Below are positions 1 to 8,677 of a DNA stretch of 34,783 nucleotides, piece by piece. The DNA is taken from assembly GCA_003139955.1 (NCBI GenBank), contig PLHK01000130.1, forward strand, positions 1-34,783. Reading direction: 5' to 3'. Under the pieces are notes generated by a model. That model searched no databases. It was not told where the DNA came from and saw only the letters and a list, made by a program, of their open reading frames with translations. Positions within the stretch are counted from its first letter, which is position 1. The number at the start of each line of letters is the position of its first letter. Source of the DNA: Limisphaerales bacterium. GTDB lineage: Bacteria; Verrucomicrobiota; Verrucomicrobiia; Limisphaerales; UBA11358. The position numbers and the translations under genes were made by a program.

Positions 1-164
1 GTGATGCCGCGCTCGCGCTCCAAATCCATCGCGTCGAGCAACTGGTCGGACATATCGCGCGTGGCGATCGTGCCGGTGCGATGCAGGAGGCGGTCGGAAA
101 GCGTCGTCTTGCCGTGGTCAATGTGGGCAATGATGCTGAAATTTCTGATGTGTGCGGCGTCCAT
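1..164 (-). CDS. lepA: Elongation factor 4 (LepA), N-terminal part only
   Basis: The first 54 residues of a translational GTPase are encoded here; the rest lies beyond the left edge. The reading [20 protein letters not shown] carries the G1 P-loop (AHIDHGKTT) in the form typical of LepA, followed by LSDRLL and the start of switch I ([10 protein letters not shown]), which is diagnostic of EF4/LepA over EF-G or IF2. LepA is a ribosome-bound GTPase that helps late steps of 30S assembly and back-translocation. The start is the ATG at 162-164; no Shine-Dalgarno sequence is visible before it. The nearest upstream gene on the same strand begins at 1587 and ends at 313, leaving about 150 bases for a promoter. 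Confidence 0.95.
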   Translation of the reverse strand, partial: MDAAHIRNFSIIAHIDHGKTTLSDRLLHRTGTIATRDMSDQLLDAMDLERERGI

Positions 165-312
165 TTATTTCTCTAAATCAAGAGCGCGACAGCATAGCGG
201 CAACGCGATTTAAGAAAAGGAAATTCAAGTGGTGCGGACGTCTCGCCTGCCGCAATTTTATTTCGCAGCGGATGGAAGATTTTAATTTTTCCAAAAACAA
301 ACCGGCAAGTCT

Positions 313-1587
313 TCAATTCGTTTTCTGCCGCATATAAACGATCTGGAGCGGCGGGTTGGCGTGGTAGGACACCAGCAGGTCGGGAATGTGCATGAGCATC
401 CACGGCTGGTTGATGCCGCCGCCGTTTTTGGTGAAGACGAGGTCGTCGGCCAGATACACCGCCGAGTGCAGGATCTGATTGTTGTTCATCAGCAGCAGAA
501 TGTCTCCGCAAACGGACGGGGCTTGGATGGGATAATAATTGGCATTGAGAAAACCGACGAGGTTGGTGGAATTGCCGAGTTGGCCGGTGACGGCTTCATT
601 CAGAAAATTATAGGTGGTCCAGTTGCAATCCATGTAGGGATCGCCGGGTTGCGGCGGTAGGGGAAAGGTGTAAAGCCGGTCGCGGGCAAACTTGGGCAAG
701 AGATAAAACAGGCTGAGGTTGCCGCCTTCGGGCAGCCGGACGAGGGCTTCGAGCATGGGGCGGATGTCGTTGAAACGCACGCCGTCAAGATGTCCCCAGT
801 AGGCTGCGATCTTGTCAATATCCGTCTCCGGTTTGATGCTTAACCCGGCAAACACCGCCGCCTGCCGGGACAGCGCCCGCGCCATGGCGACGCGCCGTTC
901 CGGGGTCGGGATTTGTTCCATCAACGTCTGGTAGTTCGCCAGCATGGTGACGTCGCCGTTGAGATAGGTCAGTTTCTTGAGGCACTCCACGTCCTCGGCG
1001 GCCAACTGGTCATCGGCGTAAATGGACTGGATGATTTTTTGCGGAAAAAACAACGGGAAATCCAAATGCTCGTTCACGCCCAGCCCCGCCAGCCCGGCGC
1101 AAAGATTCTGGCGCGTCGAAGCATCGAGCGAGAGAATGAATTCCGGTGCGGGCTGAAGCACGGTGCCGGAGGTATCTTCGGAAACGGTTCCGGACGCAAA
1201 CAATGCTGTGATCTGCGCAGGTGACAAAGCCGTCTTGGCCAGCAGCCGTTTTACTGCGGCAGAATTCATGTTCTTGAACGTCCATGTCTCCGGTCCCAAC
1301 GTTGTCGCTTCGCCGGTCACGAGTTCGGCGGGACGTTCGAGAATGACGTCGCGCGTGACCAGCTCGCCCCACGGGCCGACGCGCACCGAGCGGGATTTGT
1401 CATTGGGATCCACCGCAAACGTGTCGGCGAGTTTTCGGGGATGGCTCTCAAAAATTTTATTATCAACGAAGGCGGTGCCGGCCATCAGAGCCAGACTGAA
1501 GATGATCAATCCGGACAACGTGAAGCGAAACACATTACCGGAGGCGGCGGTGACGTTGGCGGACGTCTTTTGATTGGCTTTGCTCAT
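313..1587 (-). CDS. Membrane-anchored or exported protein with NlpC/P60-like C-terminus
   Basis: This 424-residue protein has no name I can give with certainty. The N-terminus has a positively charged stretch and one hydrophobic segment (about residues 18-38, SGLIIFSLALMAGTAF), so it is exported and probably anchored. A middle alpha-helical part follows. The C-terminal 120 residues read like a papain-fold cysteine hydrolase of the NlpC/P60 or CHAP type: a Cys-Asn-Trp-Thr motif (MDCNWTTYNFLN) opens the domain, then GDILLL, and a His in LHSAVYLADDLVFTKNG. That Cys...His order is the family signature, but a polar third residue is not assigned. The ATG at 1587 was preferred over an upstream start at 1701 because it directly precedes the signal-anchor. 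Peptidoglycan or amide hydrolysis in the envelope is inference. Confidence 0.72.
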   Translation of the reverse strand: MSKANQKTSANVTAASGNVFRFTLSGLIIFSLALMAGTAFVDNKIFESHPRKLADTFAVDPNDKSRSVRVGPWGELVTRDVILERPAELVTGEATTLGPETWTFKNMNSAAVKRLLAKTALSPAQITALFASGTVSEDTSGTVLQPAPEFILSLDASTRQNLCAGLAGLGVNEHLDFPLFFPQKIIQSIYADDQLAAEDVECLKKLTYLNGDVTMLANYQTLMEQIPTPERRVAMARALSRQAAVFAGLSIKPETDIDKIAAYWGHLDGVRFNDIRPMLEALVRLPEGGNLSLFYLLPKFARDRLYTFPLPPQPGDPYMDCNWTTYNFLNEAVTGQLGNSTNLVGFLNANYYPIQAPSVCGDILLLMNNNQILHSAVYLADDLVFTKNGGGINQPWMLMHIPDLLVSYHANPPLQIVYMRQKTN

Positions 1588-1802
1588 GGGAAAAGAAACG
1601 GCGACTGGCTGGCAGAGGCAAAATTGGAGCTGCAACAAAACATCGCAAATTATTAAAGACAAGCATTTTAACACACCGCATCCCAATGTCAAATCAACCA
1701 CAGCCGTTGCCGCCGGGGTTGTGGAGATTCAAATCACAAATGTAACACGGACGGCTGAGAAATGCTTTGAAGAGACACCGCGTTGCGCGTAAGTATTAGA
1801 CG

Positions 1803-1810
1803 AAAGGAGA
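1803..1810 (+). promoter_or_regulatory. Strong Shine-Dalgarno sequence
   Basis: AAAGGAGA sits seven bases before the ATG at 1818. It is the best anti-16S match in front of any start in the window, where most genes have none. It is the main reason to accept the short downstream reading frame as a real gene. Confidence 0.65.
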
Positions 1811-1817
1811 CGTTGTC

Positions 1818-2027
1818 ATGGCAAAAAAAGACGAACGCGCCAGCATAAACATAATCATCAAGGCTGTTGAAGCTCGCGATATTCTTCTGCGCCGATCAGA
1901 AAAGCTTTCGAATAACTCGCCGGATAAAGCTGCAATCAATCCAAGAAAAATTCGCGCGCGGAAACGGTCAAAAATTCTCAAAACCACAAACCAAGATTCG
2001 GCTTTAAAAAAGAATTGCCGCGATTAA
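1818..2027 (+). CDS. Small basic hypothetical protein
   Basis: A 69-residue, Lys/Arg-rich protein (it starts MAKKDERASINIIIKAVEAR and has a PRKIRARKRSK stretch near the middle). I do not recognise a family. It has no membrane segment or cysteine cluster; the composition suggests binding to nucleic acid or ribosome, but that is only inference. A strong ribosome-binding site supports the start. It stands alone on the plus strand, divergent from the NlpC-like gene, and its stop codon overlaps by four bases the stop of the convergent lipocalin gene. It is more AT-rich than its neighbours. Confidence 0.6.
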   Translation: MAKKDERASINIIIKAVEARDILLRRSEKLSNNSPDKAAINPRKIRARKRSKILKTTNQDSALKKNCRD

Positions 2028-2605
2028 GGAGCAGCCACCGGCTGCGGCACCCGGACGAGCCTGTTCGTATCAACGCCTTCCGCAGCGATGCGCCGGAGGA
2101 TGGTCGCGTAGGTTGCGTCGTCTAATTGCCGCTGGCGGGCCAGCACCCACATCAACCGGTGCTGCGGCGTGCCGACGACGGCCCATTGATAATCAGGATC
2201 CAAATCCAGCACAAGATACGTCGCGTAAAACGGCCAGATAAAACGAACATGCCAGGTGGCATTGGACTTGTGATCCACCACCCAAGCCACGCCATGCCAG
2301 CTTTTTTCTGGCGCAGTGATTGTCCCTTTGCGGAAAGTGAAAATGTTGTCGAGTCGCCCGTCCGGCCGCCGCGCATAAGTGTCATACGAAGCGACCTTGC
2401 CACGCTCCAGCGCATAGGGCACGTTCGCGATGACATACCAGCGTCCGAGGTAACGATCCAAATCCACATGAGCCACCGTGCGAGTGGCCGGCGGTGTCGC
2501 GCAACCGGCCAAGCTCAAAGCCGCTGCCAGCCACAAACCGACACGCGAAAATCTACCTGAATAACAGGTGGCGATGTCAAACATCCTGGAAAAATTAAAA
2601 TTCAT
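2024..2605 (-). CDS. Lipocalin family outer-membrane lipoprotein (Blc-like)
   Basis: A 193-residue lipocalin. The signal peptide ends in a lipobox, LAGC, with Cys35 as the lipidated residue. Mature sequence has the lipocalin hallmark DLDRYLGRWYVIA (G-x-W around residues 54-56), then the strand motif RPDGRLDNIF and LDPDYQWAVVGTP with MWVLAR, all typical of bacterial Blc, which binds fatty acids or lysophospholipids at the outer membrane. A C-terminal helix (LDDATYATILRRIAAEGVD) is also family-typical. The ATG at 2605 overlaps the stop of the upstream DCC gene by ATGA, and AAAGGAA lies about ten bases before it, so the two genes are translationally coupled. A longer frame to 2701 runs inside the DCC gene and is rejected. 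Confidence 0.9.
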   Translation of the reverse strand: MNFNFSRMFDIATCYSGRFSRVGLWLAAALSLAGCATPPATRTVAHVDLDRYLGRWYVIANVPYALERGKVASYDTYARRPDGRLDNIFTFRKGTITAPEKSWHGVAWVVDHKSNATWHVRFIWPFYATYLVLDLDPDYQWAVVGTPQHRLMWVLARQRQLDDATYATILRRIAAEGVDTNRLVRVPQPVAAP

Positions 2606-3015
2606 TTGCGCGATTCCTTTAAGTCTGGGCTGCCACACGCGTCCGCCGTGCATTTGCGTCCAAAGATTTTGCCGATGCCCATGCGGTTGCGCGCGAACCA
2701 TTCGTAGCCGCGGTCTGCCAGCCAGCGCAATCCCGGCCAGCCGGTCGGCGCGAGCAGCCAGCCGAGACCGATGGCGCGATAGGCTTCGCGGAAGACCGCG
2801 ACCTTTTTTACGATCCGCCCATCGGGAAAAACGCCGTGGATGACGCCCATCAATTCCTCGCGTGTCGCGTGATAAACGGACGGATCAAAATCCGGCGCGA
2901 CGATGTCCTCAAACGCGAGCCAGCCGTGGCGGTTGCGGCGCTGCAGAAAGCGCGCCTCGCGCTGGCAGAGCGGACATTCACCGTCGTATAACAATTTGAA
3001 ACGCCATTCATTCAT
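2602..3015 (-). CDS. DCC family thiol-disulfide oxidoreductase-like protein (DUF393)
   Basis: A 137-residue DCC-family protein. The defining motif YDGECPLC is at the N-terminus (Cys14 and Cys17), followed by the helix REARFLQRRN. The family is named for its DxxCxxC motif and is predicted, though poorly tested, to have a thioredoxin-like fold and redox activity. Later blocks (GVFPDGRIVKKVAVFREAYRA and LRWLADRGYEWFARNR) match the usual conserved positions; the last Cys pair (KCTADAC) is near the C-terminus. Start choice is uncertain: ATG at 3015 gives the family's normal N-terminus, while 3027 and 3051 are alternatives. It overlaps the lipocalin start, forming a two-gene unit. A terminator at 3054-3083 separates it from the gene upstream. 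Confidence 0.85.
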   Translation of the reverse strand: MNEWRFKLLYDGECPLCQREARFLQRRNRHGWLAFEDIVAPDFDPSVYHATREELMGVIHGVFPDGRIVKKVAVFREAYRAIGLGWLLAPTGWPGLRWLADRGYEWFARNRMGIGKIFGRKCTADACGSPDLKESRK

Positions 3016-3053
3016 AGTGCGGAACATAACGCGCATCCGCCCCGTCTGCACAA

Positions 3054-3083
3054 TAAAAATGCCGGGACATTTTTTGTCCCGGC
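3054..3083 (-). terminator. Rho-independent terminator
   Basis: A perfect 9-bp stem (GCCGGGACA at 3061-3069 with TGTCCCGGC at 3075-3083) with a five-base loop. Read on the minus strand it is followed by an ATTTTTAT tract, so it ends transcripts coming from the small gene at 3102-3368 and the pyruvate carboxylase gene. Confidence 0.85.
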
Positions 3084-3101
3084 CAGATGATTTGAAATTT
3101 T

Positions 3102-3368
3102 TTACTTTTTGGCGGCGGTGGTTTTCTTGGCCGCGCCATTTTTTTTCTCGGCCACAGGCTTGGCGACATCAGGCTTGATTGCCTTCACAAGCACGGCCTT
3201 GTTCTTTTTGAGAAATTTTTCGATGTTCGTCTTGCTGCCGATGGAGTTGGAAATTCTGACGGCATTGTGCTTGCCGAGCTTGTAATGGACGAGGAGCTTG
3301 CCGACCATGTCCACCTGCAAATTGGTTTCCGCCATGCGCCAAACCTGGCCGTCAGCCAGTGGCTCCAT
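3102..3368 (-). CDS. Small protein with Lys/Ala-rich tail, unknown function
   Basis: About 88 residues. The core (residues ~10-60) is compact and includes VGKLLVHYKLGKHNAVRISN; the last 25 residues are a low-complexity basic tail (KPVAEKKNGAAKKTTAAKK) like those of histone-H1-like or ribosome-associated proteins. I do not recognise a named family. The start is uncertain: the frame is open back to a TTG at 3428, immediately after the pyc stop (TAATTG), with a GTG at 3401 and ATGs at 3368 and 3335. The ATG at 3368 is taken, giving MEPLADGQVWRMAE. It lies just downstream of pyc on the same strand and just upstream of a terminator, so it is probably the last gene of the pyc transcript. Confidence 0.65.
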   Translation of the reverse strand: MEPLADGQVWRMAETNLQVDMVGKLLVHYKLGKHNAVRISNSIGSKTNIEKFLKKNKAVLVKAIKPDVAKPVAEKKNGAAKKTTAAKK

Positions 3369-3428
3369 GGGCGCGCGCGGTGCGGATTTGGTCTTAATCA
3401 CAAGGCAGCTTGCAACTTTGGCGGCCAA

Positions 3429-6400
3429 TTAACCAGTCAAATCGCAAGGTAATTGAGCGACCGCGCGCAGCTTCAAGATCAAATCTTTACTCTCGACCGC
3501 CTCGCCGTTCGACACGCAAATTTCTTCCACCACGCCAGCGCACGGCGCATAAATCGTCGTCTGCATTTTCATTGCTTCGAGCGTCAGCAGCTTGTCGCCT
3601 TTCGCCACCTTCGCGCCGATGCTGACGGCGAGCGCGGTGACGAGACCGGGAATGGGCGCACCAACTTCGCTCGGCTTGGTGGAATCAGCCTTCAAACGCG
3701 CTTTCACGGTCGGCTTGGCGGAACAATCCACGATGCCAAGCTGCCGCGTCATGCCGTTCAATTCGAAATTCACCGCGCGTTTGCCCTCGGCATCCACCGC
3801 ACCGATGTTGACGAGGCGGATGAACAAAGTTTTGCCCGGCTCGATCTCGACGGAAATTTCCTGGCCGGCTTTCATGCCGTAAAAAAACGCCGGCGTCGGC
3901 AGCACAGACGAATCGCCGTTAGCCGCGACTTTCTTTGCGAACTCCGCGAACACTTCCGGATACATGACGTGGCTGAAAACATCATCCAGCGTCGCGTCGC
4001 GCTTGAGTTTCGTTGAAAGTTCTTCCTGAATTTTTTTGAAATTGAGCGGCTTCAACGCCGCACCGGGGCGGCCTTTCAGCGGCTTGCGTTTACCCAGCAC
4101 GACGCTCTGCAATTTTTTCGGCCAGCCGCCGAGCGGTTGACCGAGTCCACCCGCGAGCATATCAATCACCGATTCGGGAAACGGCGTGCTGCCTGGTTCA
4201 AGATTTAAAACATCAGCGGGCTTGATGCCGCGCGTGATAAGAAACATCGTCATGTCGCCGACGACCTTGCTGCTCGGCGTGACTTTCACGATGTCGCCGA
4301 AAAGTTGATTTACCTCCGCGTAAGTGCGCGCGATTTCCGGCCAGCGATGCGACAAGCCCATGCCGGCCGCCTGTTCTTTCAAGTTGGTAAATTGTCCGCC
4401 CGGCATCTCGTGCAGATAAACTTCCGCGCTGCCGGCTTTCGGCGACGTGTCGAACGGCGCGTAAAACGTGCGGACATGCTCCCAATAATCGGCAAATTCG
4501 TTGAGCGCGGACAAATCCAATCCCGTGTCACGCTTGGTGAATTGCAGCGCGGCGACGACGGAATTCAAATTCGGCTGGCTCGTCGAACCGCTCATCGAAG
4601 CGATGGCCAAATCGACAATGTCCACACCCGCTTTCGCAGCGGATAAAACACTCGCCGCTGAAATTCCGCTCGTGTCGTGCGTGTGAAAATGGATTGGAAT
4701 TCCAATCTCTTCTTTCAGCGCCTTCACCAAAACCTGCGCGGCAGTCGGACGGCAAAGTCCTGCCATGTCTTTGATCGCGAGAATGTGTGCGCCCATTTTC
4801 TCCAAATCCTTCGCGAGCTTCACATAATATTTCAGCGAGTATTTGTCGCGCGCCGGATCCAAAATATTTCCCGTGTAACAAATCGCCGCCTCGCAAATGC
4901 CGTGCGTTTCGTTGACGGCATTCATCGCGACTTCGAGGTTTGGCAGATAATTCAGCGAATCAAACACGCGAAAAATATCCATGCCCGCCGCCGCCGCGTG
5001 CTTCACAAAACCGGCGACGACGTTGTCCGGATAATTGGAATAGCCCACCGCGTTCGAGCCGCGGAAGAGCATCTGAAAACAAATGTTGGGAATGCGCTCG
5101 CGCAACGCGCGCAGCCGCAGCCACGGGTCTTCGTGCAAAAAACGCAAAGCCGTGTCAAACGTTGCGCCGCCCCACATTTCCAGCGAGTAAAGATTCGGCG
5201 TGCGCCGCGCGACGGCATCGGCTACCGCGAGCATGTCGTAAGTGCGCAGGCGCGTCGCAAAGAGCGATTGATGCGCGTCGCGGAACGTCGTGTCGGTGAC
5301 GAGCAACGGTTTTTGCTTGAGCGTCCACTCGGCAAATTTTTTCGGCCCAAGTTCAAGCAGCAACTGCCGCGTGCCTTTCGGCGGCGTTTGCTTCTGGTCA
5401 TAAGCCGGCACGCGTGCAGGCAGCAGTATTTCCTTCGGCACAAAATTTTTCGCCGGCGGATTGCCATTCACTGTCACGTCGCCGAGGAAGCTCAAAAGTT
5501 TTGTAGCGCGGTCGCGTTTGGTTTTGAGTTTGAAAAGTTCCGGCGTCGTGTCAATGAACGTGGTCGTCGCGCGCCCGCTGCTGAATTCCTCGTTGTGGAT
5601 GACGTTTTCGAGAAACGGAATGTTCGTCTTCACACCGCGAATACGAAACTCACGCAGCGCGCGGTCCATGCGTTGCAGCGCCGCCGCGAATGTCGGCGCG
5701 GACGCTGTGAGTTTCACCAGCAGCGAATCATAAAACGGCGTGATGACCGCGCCGCCGTAACCCATGCCGCCGTCGAGCCGCACGCCAAATCCGCCCGCGC
5801 TGCGATACGTCAAAATGCGGCCGTAGTCCGGTTGAAATTTATTTTCCGGGTCTTCGGTTGTGATGCGGCATTGCACGGCGAAACCGTTGCGCGGAATTTT
5901 TTCCTGCGCGGGAATTCCCACCTCGACGTCGTGCATTTTTTTGCCGTCGGCGATCAAAATTTGCGAGCGCACAAAGTCAATTCCCGTGATGACTTCTGTG
6001 ACCGTGTGCTCGACCTGAATGCGCGGATTCATCTCGATGAAGAACCATTCTTTCGTGTCCTGGTCGTAAAGAAATTCCACCGTGCCGGCGTTGTCGTATT
6101 TGATTTCCGTGCAAAGTTTCGCCGCCGCCTCGCACAATTCTTTGCGCACGCGCTCGTCCAAGCTCACGCTCGGCGCAATTTCAATTACCTTTTGGTGACG
6201 TCGCTGCACCGAGCAATCGCGTTCGTGCAAGTGAACGACGTTGCCGTGCTGGTCGCCGAGAATCTGCACCTCGATATGTTTCGCGCGCGGAATGTAGCGT
6301 TCGAGAAAAACGGCGGGATTGCCAAACGCGCGATCCGCTTCACCCTGCGCCTCGTCGAGCAATGAAGCCAAATCCGCCGGCTTCGTGACGACACGCATTC

Positions 6401-6926
6401 CGCGTCCGCCGCCGCCGAACGCGGCCTTGATAATGAGTGGAAAACCGATTTCCTTCGCGACTTTGAGCACTTCGCCGCGATCGGAAATGGCGTCTTCCGT
6501 TCCCGGCAGCACCGGCACGCCAATTTTTTGCGCGAGCGCGCGGGCGGCTGTTTTGTCGCCCATGCTTTTCAGCAAGTCCACGCGCGGGCCGATGAAAATG
6601 ATTCCCGCGTCTGCGCACGCCTGCGCAAACGCCGCGTTCTCAGAAAGAAAACCGTAGCCGGGATGGATCATGTCCACACCCTTTGCCTTCGCGAGCGCGA
6701 TGATGCTGGGAATGTCGAGATACGCGCCGACCGGCCCTTTGCCTTCGCCGACGACGTAAGCCTCGTCCGCCTTGAAACGGTGAATCGCGAGGCGATCCTC
6801 CGCGGCGTAAATGGCGACCGTGCGGAAGCCGAGTTCGGTCGCCGCGCGAAAAACGCGGATGGCGATTTCGCTGCGGTTGGCGACGAGCAATTTTCTCTGG
6901 CGTGAAGATATTGCGTTGGAAATCAT
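3429..6926 (-). CDS. pyc: Pyruvate carboxylase
   Basis: A 1165-residue single-chain pyruvate carboxylase, the usual length. It carboxylates pyruvate to oxaloacetate with ATP, bicarbonate and biotin, feeding the TCA cycle and aspartate-family synthesis. Domains in order: biotin carboxylase (about 10-460) with the glycine-rich loop FGGGGRGM and EMNPRIQVEHTVTE; carboxyltransferase (about 540-810) with DTTFRDAHQSLFATR, the carbamylated-lysine motif AIKDMAG and metal-binding HFHTHDTSG; the PYC-specific domain with HEMPGGQFTNL; and a C-terminal biotinyl domain with EAMKMQ, biotinyl-Lys1120. The ATG at 6926 was chosen because the frame before it adds only an unlikely 13 residues. It follows mnmE by 61 bases on the same strand. 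A long antisense frame over it is a composition artefact. Confidence 0.97.
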   Translation of the reverse strand: MISNAISSRQRKLLVANRSEIAIRVFRAATELGFRTVAIYAAEDRLAIHRFKADEAYVVGEGKGPVGAYLDIPSIIALAKAKGVDMIHPGYGFLSENAAFAQACADAGIIFIGPRVDLLKSMGDKTAARALAQKIGVPVLPGTEDAISDRGEVLKVAKEIGFPLIIKAAFGGGGRGMRVVTKPADLASLLDEAQGEADRAFGNPAVFLERYIPRAKHIEVQILGDQHGNVVHLHERDCSVQRRHQKVIEIAPSVSLDERVRKELCEAAAKLCTEIKYDNAGTVEFLYDQDTKEWFFIEMNPRIQVEHTVTEVITGIDFVRSQILIADGKKMHDVEVGIPAQEKIPRNGFAVQCRITTEDPENKFQPDYGRILTYRSAGGFGVRLDGGMGYGGAVITPFYDSLLVKLTASAPTFAAALQRMDRALREFRIRGVKTNIPFLENVIHNEEFSSGRATTTFIDTTPELFKLKTKRDRATKLLSFLGDVTVNGNPPAKNFVPKEILLPARVPAYDQKQTPPKGTRQLLLELGPKKFAEWTLKQKPLLVTDTTFRDAHQSLFATRLRTYDMLAVADAVARRTPNLYSLEMWGGATFDTALRFLHEDPWLRLRALRERIPNICFQMLFRGSNAVGYSNYPDNVVAGFVKHAAAAGMDIFRVFDSLNYLPNLEVAMNAVNETHGICEAAICYTGNILDPARDKYSLKYYVKLAKDLEKMGAHILAIKDMAGLCRPTAAQVLVKALKEEIGIPIHFHTHDTSGISAASVLSAAKAGVDIVDLAIASMSGSTSQPNLNSVVAALQFTKRDTGLDLSALNEFADYWEHVRTFYAPFDTSPKAGSAEVYLHEMPGGQFTNLKEQAAGMGLSHRWPEIARTYAEVNQLFGDIVKVTPSSKVVGDMTMFLITRGIKPADVLNLEPGSTPFPESVIDMLAGGLGQPLGGWPKKLQSVVLGKRKPLKGRPGAALKPLNFKKIQEELSTKLKRDATLDDVFSHVMYPEVFAEFAKKVAANGDSSVLPTPAFFYGMKAGQEISVEIEPGKTLFIRLVNIGAVDAEGKRAVNFELNGMTRQLGIVDCSAKPTVKARLKADSTKPSEVGAPIPGLVTALAVSIGAKVAKGDKLLTLEAMKMQTTIYAPCAGVVEEICVSNGEAVESKDLILKLRAVAQLPCDLTG

Positions 6927-6987
6927 GGTTACGTACACAGATGAAAACGAAAAAGCGGCGCGCAATCAATTAGAGAATCAGCAGAAT

Positions 6988-8370
6988 TTATTTTCCGATG
7001 CAGAACGCACTGAAAATGGAGTCCAGCAAATCTTCCGTCGTAGTCTTGCCAACAATTTCACCGACGGCGTTGGCGGCGATGCGCAAATCCATGGCGACGA
7101 GTTCCAGCGTGGCGTCAGCGCGCAGCGCGTCGGTCGCCTGTCGTGCGGTGGTGCGGGCGCGGTTCAACGCGTCCTGATGCCGCGAGTTTATCATCACCTG
7201 CAACATTTCAGATTTGATTTCGCCGGCCCAAACCAGATTTTTAATCGCGTCCTTCAACGCTTCAATCCCCTGCCCACTTAAACTGCAGGCGCTGCAGGTC
7301 GCGGGTTGCAAGTTGATGGTTTCCACAGGCAGAACAAGTTTTATCGGCAAGTCAGTCTTGTTGAGAACAAGAATTCTTTTTTTATCCGCAAACTCGGCCA
7401 AATAATTTTTGTCGGCTTCGGTCAGTGGTTCGCTGGCGTCGAGGACATGCAAAATAAATTCCGCCGACGCGAGCGATTCGCGACTGCGGCGGATACCTTC
7501 GAGTTCGATCTCGTCGCGCGCCTCGCGCAGGCCGGCGGTGTCAATGAAGATCACCGGCAGGCCGCGGATATTGGCAGTTTCTTCAATCGTGTCGCGCGTG
7601 GTGCCGGCGATGGGCGAGACGATAGCGCGGTCGCGGCCGAGCAGTTGATTGAGCAAACTGGATTTGCCGGCGTTCGGACGACCGACGATCGCGGCGCGGA
7701 TGCCGCGACGCAAAATTTGCCCTTCGTTCGCGGTGCGCAGCAGTTCGTCCATGAACGAAATTCCATTTTCCAAGCGCTGCAATAATTTGTCCTTGGTGTC
7801 GGGCGAAATATCTTCGTCGGGAAAATCAATGTGCGCCTCGACGTGCGCGAGCGTGAGCATGAGGTCGTCGCGAAGTTGATTGATGCGTTGCGAAAGTTTG
7901 CCGGCAAGTTGTTCGTTGGCGGCGGCGAGCGCGAGTTCGGTGCGCGAGTGGATCAAATCCGCGACGGCCTCGGCCTGCGCGAGGTCAATGCGACCGTTGA
8001 GAAACGCGCGGCGCGTGAACTCGCCAGGTTCGGCCAAACGCGCGCCGTTGGTGAGCAGCGCGTCGAGCACGAGTTTTGCCGGCAGCAATCCGCCGTGGCA
8101 GGAAATTTCGACCGTGTCTTCGCGCGTGAATGTGCGCGGCGCGCGCAGGACGGCGAGCAGCACTTCATCAATGATTTTTTCGTCGCGAACGATTTTGCCG
8201 AATTGAATTGTGTGCGTCGGCGCGGCGCACGGTTTCAATGAACTCTTCCCGACGGGCTGAAAACATTTGTCAGCGATGGCAAACGCCTGCGCGCCGGAAA
8301 TTCTGATTACGGCGAGTCCGCCTTCGCCAAGCGGCGTGGCGATGGCGACAATTGTTTCATCCGGCATCAT
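6988..8370 (-). CDS. mnmE: tRNA uridine-5-carboxymethylaminomethyl modification GTPase MnmE
   Basis: At 460 residues this is full-length MnmE (TrmE), which with MnmG makes the cmnm5 modification on the wobble uridine of several tRNAs. The N-terminal tetrahydrofolate-binding domain opens with DETIVAIATPLGEGGLAVIR and contains EISCHGG and EPGEFTRRAFLNGRIDL. The embedded G domain shows G1 GRPNAGKS (230-237), G2 TTRDT (about 258-262), G3 DTAG (277-280) and G4 NKTD (337-340). The C-terminus ends with the invariant FCIGK, whose Cys is family-conserved. Two adjacent ATGs (8370 and 8367) could serve as start. It is followed by pyc; no mnmG is nearby. Confidence 0.97.
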   Translation of the reverse strand: MMPDETIVAIATPLGEGGLAVIRISGAQAFAIADKCFQPVGKSSLKPCAAPTHTIQFGKIVRDEKIIDEVLLAVLRAPRTFTREDTVEISCHGGLLPAKLVLDALLTNGARLAEPGEFTRRAFLNGRIDLAQAEAVADLIHSRTELALAAANEQLAGKLSQRINQLRDDLMLTLAHVEAHIDFPDEDISPDTKDKLLQRLENGISFMDELLRTANEGQILRRGIRAAIVGRPNAGKSSLLNQLLGRDRAIVSPIAGTTRDTIEETANIRGLPVIFIDTAGLREARDEIELEGIRRSRESLASAEFILHVLDASEPLTEADKNYLAEFADKKRILVLNKTDLPIKLVLPVETINLQPATCSACSLSGQGIEALKDAIKNLVWAGEIKSEMLQVMINSRHQDALNRARTTARQATDALRADATLELVAMDLRIAANAVGEIVGKTTTEDLLDSIFSAFCIGK

Positions 8371-8419
8371 CGGGCGGGAGTCTCACGCAATTGCGCCAAG
8401 ATGCGAAGCAAAATTTGTT

Positions 8420-8677
8420 TCAAACATGACGGCAGTTGCCAGCTTGATTTTCGGTCTCGCGTCCCTGCAAAAATAGGCGTGCCTTCTCATAGCTTTTCTT
8501 GTGTAAATAGTGGAGCAATGTCGGGTCGGCATCGTGCGGAAGCTGCGCGGTCAATTCGTCAATGCGCGCGAAAAGCGGCAACAGGCTGGGTTTGGGCTGC
8601 GCGGTGGCAATCGTCTTTACGGTTTCATCCAATTGCAGCAGCGCGGTGAGCAGTTGCGGTTCGATGGATTTGTTCAT
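8420..8677 (-). CDS. Small conserved-looking hypothetical protein coupled to Yip1-like gene
   Basis: An 85-residue, mostly helical soluble protein starting MNKSIEPQLLTALLQLDETV. There is no motif I can tie to a function; a HYLHKKSYEKARLFLQG block lies near its C-terminus. The start ATG overlaps the stop of the upstream membrane-protein gene (ATGA at 8674-8677), which strongly supports it as a translated gene. A longer frame to 8905 would run wholly inside the upstream gene and is rejected. It may act with the Yip1-like protein. Confidence 0.75.
   Translation of the reverse strand: MNKSIEPQLLTALLQLDETVKTIATAQPKPSLLPLFARIDELTAQLPHDADPTLLHYLHKKSYEKARLFLQGRETENQAGNCRHV

Noticed and set aside
4677-6365. 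562-codon open frame on the plus strand
   Set aside because: It is antisense to pyruvate carboxylase, and its Arg/His-rich, motif-free product is what a high-GC codon-biased gene gives on the opposite strand.
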